A DNA stretch of 64,000 bases, taken from contig NZ_CP110629.1 in the NCBI RefSeq assembly GCF_026153455.1, positions 186,001 through 250,000 of the forward strand, in the 5' to 3' direction. The translations under genes were made by a program, and so were the position numbers. This stretch comes from Marinimicrobium sp. C6131 (lineage in GTDB: Bacteria; Pseudomonadota; Gammaproteobacteria; Pseudomonadales; Cellvibrionaceae). Positions 35,655 to 42,979 of the stretch are shown here, piece by piece (position 1 is the first letter of the stretch; each line of letters begins with the position of its first letter). Below the pieces are notes generated by a model, which did not search any database, was not told the origin of the DNA, and saw nothing but the letters and a program-made list of their open reading frames with translations.

Positions 35655-38423
35655 ATGAACAGCAAACAATTTTCAACTCACCTCGTTCGTGCCGGCTTCA
35701 GCGTCAGTCTGCTCAGCGCGTTGATCAGTGCCTCGGCTGTGGCCCAGGACGATGACAGTGCACCGACCCAGCCGCCGGTGATGGCACCGCCGGTAATGGA
35801 AGAGTTGCTGGTGACCGGCGGCCGCCTGATGAGCGGCGCGGAAAGTCTGGCCGTGGAGCGCCAGGAAGCGGCGGTGGCGACTGACCTGCTTGGCGCGGAT
35901 CAGATCAGCCGGATTGGCGACTCCACCGTCGCGCTGGCGTTGACACGCGTTCCGGGTGTCACCCTGGTAGATGGCAAGTTTGTCTTTGTGCGCGGGCTGG
36001 GTGAGCGCTACTCCAACACCACGCTCAACGGCGCCATGGTGCCGTCACCGGACCTGTCACGCAACGTGCTGCCGTTGGACATTATTCCGACCTCCATTGT
36101 GGATTCTCTGGCGATTCAGAAAGTGCCGTCAGCGGACAAGCCCGCCGCCTTCGGTGGTGGTAGTGTCGATATCCGCACCACCAGTATTCCGGACGATATT
36201 CTGTTCAACATTGAGCTGGGCACCGGTACCAACACCGCCTCCTCGGATTTTCTGACCTACACCGGTGGCGAAGATGACCGCTGGGGCTCAGATGATGGTT
36301 CCCGGGCGCTGTCACCTCAGTTGAGCGCGGCTCTGGATCAGTACCGCGGTGATGTATCCATCAACAATATCAACACGGTTGCCCAGTTGGATTCCATTGA
36401 GGACGCCGCGGCGATCAACCGTCAATTGGCCGCCGGTCTCAATCGGGACATCAGCCCTCGGGAAACCTCCGGTGAGCCGGATATAGAAGCAGAGATCAAT
36501 CTGGGTAACAATTATTACCTACCTAATGACATGGAGTTCGGCTTCCTGGCTGGTGCAGCCTATGACAGCGGCTGGCGTAACCGCGAAGTGGTTCAGCGCC
36601 GCTTTCAGGACCCTGAGAACCAGGTGGTCACCGAGGATGAAACCGTCCACTCGGTGGATATTTCCGGCAACCTGAGCTTTGGGCTTCGGCTGAACGCGGA
36701 AAACTCCATTGAAACCACCAGTATCTGGTTGCGCAATACCGATGACGAAGTGTCGGTGCGGGATTACTTCAACGCCAACCGTCTGCTGTCCGATGGACAG
36801 GGTTTCCGCAATACCGAGCTGCGCTACGAGCAGCGTGAACTGGAAGTGCACCAGGTTCACGGCGAGCACGAGCTGGGTTGGGATACGCTGGATGCCCTTG
36901 GCCTCAGCGACAGCCTGGACTTCCTGCGCGGCCTGAGCTTCGACTGGTACATTTCGGACAGTGAGGCGTCTACCGATCTGCCGAACGAAGTCAATGCGCT
37001 GAGTTTGACGGTAACCGACCCGCAGACCGGTGAGGTTCAATCGTCAGCGTTCAGTGGTGCCAACAATACGGCTGCGAGTTATCGCTACTCGGATCTGCGC
37101 GATTACGTTGACAGCAATGGCTTCACCCTGACCATGCCGGCCACTCTGGGTAACTGGGAGGTTGCCCTGTCCGGGGGGATGGATTACTGGCAGAAGTCCC
37201 GCACCTACGAGCAGTATGAGTTCTACCTGGGCAGCACCACGCTCGGAAACAGCGATCCACTGTTCACTCAGGATCTGAGCAGTATCCTGGCGGATGACAA
37301 TCTGCTCGATCCGGCCAATGGCTTCCAGATCACCAACAACTCCGGCAACGCCAACAGCTATATCGCCGCGAACAAGGTGAATGCCGCGTTTGGTCAGTTG
37401 GATATGACCTGGGATTACACCTGGCGCCTTGTCATCGGCAGCCGCTGGGAAGACTATCAGCAGGTGAACCTGCCGTGGAACCCGGTCAACTATGACGGCA
37501 GTCAGTTCCCGGGCATGGAAGACCCCGACCCGCAGGTCGTGGCCGACTACTTCCAGGAAGTGACTTACACCGAGGACGATGTGTACAACTCGGTGGCACT
37601 GACCTGGATGGTCCAGGACTTCTGGGCGGAAGATTTCCAGCTGCGGGCCAGCTTCGGTGAAACCACCGTCCGTCCGGATCTGCGGGAAATCTCCGGTTCC
37701 AGCTACTTTGATCCGATTACCGACATTGTGGTGAACGGCAATCCGGATGTGGTGCCTTCCCAGATCGATAACTTCGACCTGCGTGCCGAGTGGTTCTTCT
37801 CGGGCGGTGACAACTTCACCCTGTCGATGTTCTACAAGGACATTGTGAACCCGATTGAGCAGTTTGAAGGGGCCGCCACCGATGACAATATCCGGGCCGA
37901 GATCCACAACGGCGACAGCGCGGAGCTGTACGGGCTGGAAGTCGAGTTCCTGAAGAGCCTGGGCGATATGGCGGCGGTGCTGGACCCCTTCTTTGTGCAG
38001 GGTAACTTCACCTTCATGGATCAGGAGCTGGTGGCCGGCAACAATGCCGATGCACCCACCAACCCGATTCGCCCGCTTCAGGGCGCCTCCGATGTGGTCA
38101 GCAACCTGATTCTGGGCTTTGACTCACCCGATGGCATGCACTCGGCCACACTGTCCTACAACTCCTTCAGCGAGCGCCTGTTCTTCGCGGGTCGCAATGG
38201 GGCACCGGACAGCTTTGAGCAACCGTTCCACTCACTGGATTTCACCTACTCTTTCTATCCCAGTGACAACTTCACTGTGAAGCTGAAAGTGAAGAACCTG
38301 CTGGACGAGAACCTGGTGATCGAGCGGACCAATACCGCTTCCGATGGCAGTACGCGGGATGTGGAGATCTACAACCAGGAGCGGGGCCAGGATCTCAGTC
38401 TGAGTGTCCAGTACCGCTTCTGA
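35655..38423 (+). CDS. TonB-dependent outer-membrane receptor
   Basis: Outer-membrane beta-barrel for energised import of a bound nutrient. 922 residues. Signal peptide about 1-30 (cleavage after SASAVA), a Pro-rich stretch, then a TonB-box-like MEELLVTGGR (about 48-57). The plug domain (about 75-190) has LALTRVPGVTLVDGKFVFVRG and LGERYSNTTLNG. The barrel follows and ends in VQYRF with the terminal aromatic needed for insertion. The plug resembles the large-substrate class of marine receptors rather than siderophore receptors. It is 107 bp after the lipoprotein gene; a strong terminator follows. Substrate unknown; the Pho-box-like context suggests a phosphorus compound. Confidence 0.9.
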   Translation: MNSKQFSTHLVRAGFSVSLLSALISASAVAQDDDSAPTQPPVMAPPVMEELLVTGGRLMSGAESLAVERQEAAVATDLLGADQISRIGDSTVALALTRVPGVTLVDGKFVFVRGLGERYSNTTLNGAMVPSPDLSRNVLPLDIIPTSIVDSLAIQKVPSADKPAAFGGGSVDIRTTSIPDDILFNIELGTGTNTASSDFLTYTGGEDDRWGSDDGSRALSPQLSAALDQYRGDVSINNINTVAQLDSIEDAAAINRQLAAGLNRDISPRETSGEPDIEAEINLGNNYYLPNDMEFGFLAGAAYDSGWRNREVVQRRFQDPENQVVTEDETVHSVDISGNLSFGLRLNAENSIETTSIWLRNTDDEVSVRDYFNANRLLSDGQGFRNTELRYEQRELEVHQVHGEHELGWDTLDALGLSDSLDFLRGLSFDWYISDSEASTDLPNEVNALSLTVTDPQTGEVQSSAFSGANNTAASYRYSDLRDYVDSNGFTLTMPATLGNWEVALSGGMDYWQKSRTYEQYEFYLGSTTLGNSDPLFTQDLSSILADDNLLDPANGFQITNNSGNANSYIAANKVNAAFGQLDMTWDYTWRLVIGSRWEDYQQVNLPWNPVNYDGSQFPGMEDPDPQVVADYFQEVTYTEDDVYNSVALTWMVQDFWAEDFQLRASFGETTVRPDLREISGSSYFDPITDIVVNGNPDVVPSQIDNFDLRAEWFFSGGDNFTLSMFYKDIVNPIEQFEGAATDDNIRAEIHNGDSAELYGLEVEFLKSLGDMAAVLDPFFVQGNFTFMDQELVAGNNADAPTNPIRPLQGASDVVSNLILGFDSPDGMHSATLSYNSFSERLFFAGRNGAPDSFEQPFHSLDFTYSFYPSDNFTVKLKVKNLLDENLVIERTNTASDGSTRDVEIYNQERGQDLSLSVQYRF

Positions 38424-38452
38424 CGGTATCCCGGATGCTTTTCTGCTGCTTG

Positions 38453-38479
38453 AGCCGCTCTTTTGAGCGGCTTTTTTTT
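38453..38479 (+). terminator. Rho-independent terminator after the receptor gene
   Basis: An 8-bp stem (38453-38460 with 38465-38472) with a TTTT loop, followed by a run of eight T residues (38472-38479). Confidence 0.9.
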
Positions 38480-38493
38480 GCTAAAAGCGGAAA

Positions 38494-38522
38494 CTGTCAT
38501 AATAAATTAACATAACTCTGTT
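38494..38522 (+). promoter_or_regulatory. Second Pho-box-like site, before the TonB-like gene
   Basis: CTGTCAT (38494-38500, a perfect half-site), then AATA, AATTAAC (38505-38511), ATAA and CTCTGTT (38516-38522): 11-bp periodic units with AT-rich spacers. An extended -10-like TGCTACTCT (38531-38539) lies about 9 bp further on. Only the first unit is a strong match, so this site is weaker than the one at 33689. Confidence 0.55.
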
Positions 38523-38628
38523 AAGCGCAATGCTACTCTTTGGGCATGGGATAGAGGTTTTATAGCCGGATTTGCGCCGTCCGTCATCCAACAAACCCCC
38601 TCAGTGCCAATGAAAGAGGAATAAGAGC

Positions 38629-39345
38629 ATGAAAAAAGTCGTAGTCAGCGCCCTGGTCGCGCTGGGCCTGGGTTCAGTGGGCAGTGTCGCGGCCGAACAA
38701 TATCAGCCTGCGGGCTTTGGTGAAGATACACTCCGCTATCTGGAGGCCGCAGTGGCGCCTCCATCCTTGACCGCCGATACCCCGGTGGCCTCCGTTTACT
38801 GTCAGTCGGATGTCGGTACCGATGGTCTGACCCGCAATGTCTCCTGTTATGAGCGTGACGGTTTCACCGAGCTGCGGGATCAGGTGGAAGAGGCCATGGC
38901 GACCCGGCGCTTTTCCGCCGCTACCGTCGATGGTGAGCCAGTGCCGGTGCGAATGGTCTTCCGGGTGGTCTATGCCGACCTGGACGGTCAGCCTCCGGTC
39001 ATGTTGCTGCCCAACCTTGGCCACATGCAGGGCGACTTCGGGTATCAGTACAGCGCTCCCCAGGAGCGGCTGGATGACCGCAATTGGTACTCCCTGTACC
39101 GCAAAAACGATTGGAGTCAGGGGCAGCCGTTCTTCAGCGATGAGGGCGAGTTGACCCGGGTATTGGCCTGGGTGAACGACAGCGGGCGAGTGATTTCAGC
39201 GCGTAGCCTGGAGAGTCACAGCGAGCATCGGCGCGATGCACGGGCGGTGGAAAAAGCCCTTGAAGCCTCCCGCTTTCTGCCCGGCATGGTCAGTGGCAAG
39301 CCGGAAAAAATGCGCTACGTGGCGGTACTTCACTACCCGAACTGA
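38629..39345 (+). CDS. Periplasmic protein with two TonB C-terminal-like repeats
   Basis: 238 residues with a cleavable-type signal peptide (VAA at about 20-22). Two related segments, about 53-115 and 176-236, each end in a pattern like RRFSAATVDGEPVPVRMVFRVVY and SRFLPGMVSGKPEKMRYVAVLHY, which matches the beta-alpha-beta C-terminal domain of TonB. The Pro-rich linker and uncleaved membrane anchor of real TonB are missing, so it cannot by itself couple to ExbBD. It may be a periplasmic partner of the receptor at 35655. It has its own promoter region with a Pho-box-like site and a terminator behind it. Confidence 0.7.
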   Translation: MKKVVVSALVALGLGSVGSVAAEQYQPAGFGEDTLRYLEAAVAPPSLTADTPVASVYCQSDVGTDGLTRNVSCYERDGFTELRDQVEEAMATRRFSAATVDGEPVPVRMVFRVVYADLDGQPPVMLLPNLGHMQGDFGYQYSAPQERLDDRNWYSLYRKNDWSQGQPFFSDEGELTRVLAWVNDSGRVISARSLESHSEHRRDARAVEKALEASRFLPGMVSGKPEKMRYVAVLHYPN

Positions 39346-39372
39346 GCCGTTTCCAGAAAAACGCGCCGATCC

Positions 39373-39402
39373 ACCGGCTGACCGAGAGGTCAGCCGGTTT
39401 TT
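39373..39402 (+). terminator. Rho-independent terminator after the TonB-like gene
   Basis: An 11-bp perfect stem (39373-39383 with 39388-39398), GAGA tetraloop, then five T residues (39398-39402). Confidence 0.88.
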
Positions 39403-39449
39403 ACGTCTGGCTTTTCCATTCCAGCGATAGAATCAATCCGGTAAAGAGG

Positions 39450-39487
39450 TTGACCTTTTGCTTAAGTGTCGATATGTTTAGACATAT
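39450..39487 (+). promoter_or_regulatory. arsR promoter and ArsR operator
   Basis: TTGACC (39450-39455) and TATGTT (39473-39478) with 17-bp spacing. A perfect inverted repeat ATATGT-TTAG-ACATAT (39472-39487) covers the -10 and runs into the arsR start codon, an ideal place for a repressor to block its own promoter. Transcription would begin at about 39485. Confidence 0.75.
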
Positions 39488-39848
39488 GGAAATTAAAGAC
39501 GCTATACCCAGCTTTGCCGCCCTTTCCCAGGAAACCCGTCTGGCGGCGTATCGGCTGCTGGTCCGCCACGAACCCGAGGGACTGGCCGCCGGTGAGATCG
39601 CTCGTCAGTTGGGGGTGCCTCACAACACCATGTCCGCACACCTTGCCACGTTGGCCCGGGCGGGCTGGGTTGTTTCTGAGCGGCACAGCCGGTCCATTAT
39701 CTACCGCGCCAACATCCAGCATATGAACGAGGTGGTCGAGTTTCTGGTGCGCGACTGCTGTGCAGGACATCCTGAGGTTTGTGAACCACCGGGTTATTCG
39801 GCTGGCGGCGCATGTACCCCTTCAGATGGAGATTTATGCAATGAGTGA
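39486..39848 (+). CDS. arsR: Arsenic-responsive ArsR-family repressor
   Basis: SmtB/ArsR-type winged-helix repressor, released from DNA by arsenite. 120 residues from ATG 39486 (MEIKDAIPSF). Helix-turn-helix GEIARQLGVPHNTMSAHLATLARAGWV lies at about 36-62. The likely metal site is the C-terminal Cys91-Cys92 with Cys99 (DCCAGHPEVC), resembling the Acidithiobacillus-type ArsR rather than the E. coli CxCxxC site; Cys110 and Cys118 are extra. The start is at or next to the predicted transcript start, so it may be leaderless; ATG 39474 is an alternative lying inside the -10. It overlaps arsH by 8 bp. Confidence 0.9.
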   Translation: MEIKDAIPSFAALSQETRLAAYRLLVRHEPEGLAAGEIARQLGVPHNTMSAHLATLARAGWVVSERHSRSIIYRANIQHMNEVVEFLVRDCCAGHPEVCEPPGYSAGGACTPSDGDLCNE

Positions 39849-40569
39849 AGGTCCGGTTGTTGACGGCCTGCTGCATATCGACCCGGCGCAACTGCAACCG
39901 GTCGATGTGGAGGCGCTTGCAGGGCCTGGCGGGCCTCGTCATGCACCACGGATACTGGTGCTTTACGGTTCGCTTCGAGAGCGCTCCTATTCCCGGTTGC
40001 TGTCGGAGGAGGCGAGCCGGTTGCTGCGCTGGTATGGTTGCGAAGTGCGCACCTTTAATCCGTCCGGGCTGCCCCTGCCAGATGACACGGATGCCGATCA
40101 TCCGAAGGTGCGAGAGCTGCGTGAGCTGGCTCATTGGTCGGAAGGTATGCTCTGGGTCAGCCCTGAGCGCCATGGCGCCATGACGGGCATTATGAAAACC
40201 CAGATCGACTGGATTCCCCTGGCCCTGGGCGGGATTCGTCCGACTCAGGGGAAGACCCTGGCAGTCATGGAGGTGTCCGGGGGCAGCCAGAGCTTCAATG
40301 CCGTGAACCAGATGCGCCTATTGGGCCGCTGGATGCGCATGGTCACCATCCCCAACCAATCATCGGTGCCCAAGGCGTTCAACGAGTTTGACGAGGAGGG
40401 GCGGATGAAGTTTTCCCCGCTCTATCTGCGCGTGGTCGATGTCTGTGAGGAACTGGTGAAATTTACCTGGCTCACACGAGGGCGCTCAGCCTACCTGACC
40501 GACCGGTATTCGGAGCGAGTGGAAACGGCGGAGGCGGTATCTCGCCGGGTCAATCAGAGGAAACTCTGA
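39841..40569 (+). CDS. arsH: NADPH-dependent FMN reductase ArsH
   Basis: Flavoprotein that oxidises trivalent organo-arsenicals in known members. 242 residues from ATG 39841 (MSEGPVVDG), overlapping the arsR end by 8 bp (ATGAGTGA); a longer in-frame start at 39760 would lie inside arsR. ArsH signatures are complete: LYGSLRERSYSRLLSEEA (FMN phosphate loop, about 41-58), WVSPERHGAMTGIMKTQIDWIPL, and SGGSQSFNAVNQMRLLGRWMRM. Second gene of the arsenic operon; 83 bp before the GAPDH gene. Confidence 0.94.
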   Translation: MSEGPVVDGLLHIDPAQLQPVDVEALAGPGGPRHAPRILVLYGSLRERSYSRLLSEEASRLLRWYGCEVRTFNPSGLPLPDDTDADHPKVRELRELAHWSEGMLWVSPERHGAMTGIMKTQIDWIPLALGGIRPTQGKTLAVMEVSGGSQSFNAVNQMRLLGRWMRMVTIPNQSSVPKAFNEFDEEGRMKFSPLYLRVVDVCEELVKFTWLTRGRSAYLTDRYSERVETAEAVSRRVNQRKL

Positions 40570-40652
40570 ATGGCGGGGCACAACGGGCTCACTGCAACGC
40601 TGTGGCCGCTAAGGCCCACCTTTCCCATCGACATCCATAGCGAGGAGATTTT

Positions 40653-41666
40653 ATGGCGATCAAGATTGGCATTAATGGCTTTGGCCGCATGGGGCGTCTG
40701 GCCCTGCGCGCTGGCTGGAACTGGACGCAGGTGGAGTTCGTGCAGATCAACGACCCGGCGGGCGATGCCGAGACGTTGGCGCACCTGTTGAACTTTGATT
40801 CGGTGCACGGGCGCTGGGAACACGAGGCACGAGCGGAAGGGCCGGCAATCGTCATCGGAGAGCGGCGGTTGGCGGTGACCGCCAACCGCGCCATTGGCGA
40901 TACCGACTGGTCTGGTTGCGATGTGGTCATTGAGGCCTCGGGCAAAATGCGGGACCGGGATCTGCTGCAGGCCTACCTTGATCAGGGAGTGAAGCGTGTG
41001 GTGGTCACCGCACCGGTCAAGGCCGATGACATCCTCAATGTGGTAATGGGGGTGAACGAGGATCAATACGATGCCGATCGCCATCGCATTGTGACTGCCG
41101 CCTCCTGTACCACCAACTGTCTGGCGCCGGTGGTCAAAGTGATTCACCGCGAGCTGGGCATCAGACATGGCTCCATGACCACCCTGCACGACATCACCAA
41201 TACCCAGAGTATTCTCGATCAGCCCCACAAGGATCTGCGCCGCGCCCGGGCCAGCAGCATGAGCCTGATTCCCACCACCACCGGGTCGGCCAAGGCGATT
41301 ACAGAAATTTTCCCGGAACTGAAAGGGCGGCTCAATGGCCACGCTGTACGTGTTCCCCTGGCCAACGCCTCGTTGACCGATTGTGTCTTTGAGGTGGAAA
41401 ACGCCACGGACGCTGCTCAGGTGAATCAGCTGTTGAAACGCGCGGCTGAAGCAGAAATGCCGGGTATTCTCGGTTACGAAGAGCGGCCTCTGGTGTCGGT
41501 GGACTACAAAACCGATCCGCACTCCAGCATCATTGATGCCCTGTCGACGTTGGTGATCGACGGTACCCAGGTAAAACTCTACGCCTGGTACGACAACGAA
41601 TGGGGCTACGCCAACCGCACGGCGGAATTGGCGCGTATGGTCGGCCTCACTGATCAAGCGGGTTAA
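40653..41666 (+). CDS. ArsJ-associated glyceraldehyde-3-phosphate dehydrogenase
   Basis: GAPDH of the type paired with arsJ, which uses arsenate in place of phosphate to form unstable 1-arseno-3-phosphoglycerate for export. 337 residues, behind a GAGGAG box. N-terminal NAD motif INGFGRMGR (7-15), catalytic Cys152 in AASCTTNCLAP, His179 in TTLHDITNTQ, and C-terminal WYDNEWGYANR. It ends 2 bp before arsJ. A purely glycolytic role is possible, but the operon position argues for the arsenate role. Confidence 0.92.
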   Translation: MAIKIGINGFGRMGRLALRAGWNWTQVEFVQINDPAGDAETLAHLLNFDSVHGRWEHEARAEGPAIVIGERRLAVTANRAIGDTDWSGCDVVIEASGKMRDRDLLQAYLDQGVKRVVVTAPVKADDILNVVMGVNEDQYDADRHRIVTAASCTTNCLAPVVKVIHRELGIRHGSMTTLHDITNTQSILDQPHKDLRRARASSMSLIPTTTGSAKAITEIFPELKGRLNGHAVRVPLANASLTDCVFEVENATDAAQVNQLLKRAAEAEMPGILGYEERPLVSVDYKTDPHSSIIDALSTLVIDGTQVKLYAWYDNEWGYANRTAELARMVGLTDQAG

Positions 41667-41668
41667 CC

Positions 41669-42886
41669 ATGCTGGCACACCTGTCCCCGGCCATTCGCCA
41701 GTACCTGCTGATTACCGCCAATTATTGGGCCTTCACGCTGACCGATGGCGCCCTGCGAATGTTGGTGGTACTGCATTTTCACCAACTCGGTTACAGTCCG
41801 CTGGCCATTGCCATGCTGTTCCTGTTTTATGAGATCTTCGGCGTGATCACCAATCTTGTGGGCGGCTGGCTCGGCGCTCGCCTGGGGTTGAACCGGACCA
41901 TGAATCTGGGGCTGGTGTTGCAGGTCGTGGCACTGTCCATGCTGTTGGTGCCGGCCGCCATGCTCACGGTGCCCTGGGTAATGGCGGCGCAGGCGCTGTC
42001 TGGGGTGGCGAAAGATCTGAATAAAATGAGCGCGAAAAGCGCCATCAAGTTGTTGGTGCCAGACGGGCAGGGCGGTGCGCTTTACCACTGGGTGGCGGTG
42101 CTGACCGGCTCGAAAAATGCGTTGAAAGGCGCCGGGTTTTTCCTGGGCGGCGCGCTGCTGATGGTCATGGGCTTTGCCGGCGCCGTGGGTGCCATGGCCG
42201 CCGCGCTGCTTGTGGTCTGGATGATCAGCCTGATTTATCTGAAGAAGGATCTGGGCCGGGCCAAAAGCAAACCCAAATTCTCCGAGGTGTTTTCCAAAAG
42301 CCGTGCCGTCAACGTGCTGTCCGCGGCCCGCCTGTTTTTATTTGGCGCCCGGGATGTCTGGTTTGTTGTGGCGCTGCCGGTGTTTCTGGCCAGCCAGTTC
42401 GACTGGGACCACTGGCAGGTGGGTGGCTTTCTGGCGTTGTGGGTGATTGGCTACGGTGCGGTGCAATCGCTTGCCCCCAGAATTACGGGGCGCTCCGGAC
42501 GTGGCTTGCCCGATGGACGAACGGCGTTTGGTTGGGCGTCCGTGTTAACGGTCGTCCCCGCTCTGATTGCGTTGGCTTTGTGGCAGGAGTGGGTGCCGGG
42601 TGTGAGCCTGGTGGTGGGCCTGTTGATCTTTGGTGTGCTGTTTGCGGTAAATTCTTCCCTGCACAGTTATCTGATTGTCAGCTACGCCAAGGAGGACGGG
42701 GTCTCGTTGGATGTCGGCTTTTACTATATGGCCAATGCGATGGGGCGCCTGGTGGGCACGGTGCTCTCCGGCTGGGTGTATCAGGTCGCGGGGCTGATCG
42801 CTTGCCTGTGGATCTCGGCCGCCTTTTTGGCCCTGGCGGCGATAATCGCCCTCTGGTTACCGCGTAGGTTGGTCGATGAGAGTTAG
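41669..42886 (+). CDS. arsJ: Organo-arsenical efflux MFS transporter ArsJ
   Basis: Inner-membrane exporter of 1-arseno-3-phosphoglycerate; with GAPDH it gives arsenate resistance without arsenate reductase. 405 residues, about 11-12 membrane segments. Typical features are TANYWAFTLTDGALRMLVVLHFHQLGYSPL at the start and the KDLNKMSAKSAIKLLVP stretch near residue 115. No arsB, acr3 or arsC gene lies nearby. Last gene of the operon, convergent with ndh. Confidence 0.93.
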   Translation: MLAHLSPAIRQYLLITANYWAFTLTDGALRMLVVLHFHQLGYSPLAIAMLFLFYEIFGVITNLVGGWLGARLGLNRTMNLGLVLQVVALSMLLVPAAMLTVPWVMAAQALSGVAKDLNKMSAKSAIKLLVPDGQGGALYHWVAVLTGSKNALKGAGFFLGGALLMVMGFAGAVGAMAAALLVVWMISLIYLKKDLGRAKSKPKFSEVFSKSRAVNVLSAARLFLFGARDVWFVVALPVFLASQFDWDHWQVGGFLALWVIGYGAVQSLAPRITGRSGRGLPDGRTAFGWASVLTVVPALIALALWQEWVPGVSLVVGLLIFGVLFAVNSSLHSYLIVSYAKEDGVSLDVGFYYMANAMGRLVGTVLSGWVYQVAGLIACLWISAAFLALAAIIALWLPRRLVDES

Positions 42887-42932
42887 TAACGCTTTATTCG
42901 GTATTTCGCGAGTAATGCTCCGTCTAGGAAAC

Positions 42933-42948
42933 GGCGGAGCACTCCGCC
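42933..42948. other. Small palindrome between arsJ and ndh
   Basis: A 7-bp inverted repeat (42933-42939 with 42942-42948) lies inside the 93-bp gap of two convergent genes. No T-run on either side, so a terminator role is weak. Nothing else is seen in the gap. Confidence 0.35.
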
Positions 42949-42979
42949 ACGAAGTACTAGGTCAACCTAATAAATACCA

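Noticed and set aside
42900..42979. Integron attC-like site after arsJ
   Set aside because: The palindrome lacks the conserved 7-bp core pair (GTTRRRY/RYYYAAC), and no integrase or cassette is nearby.
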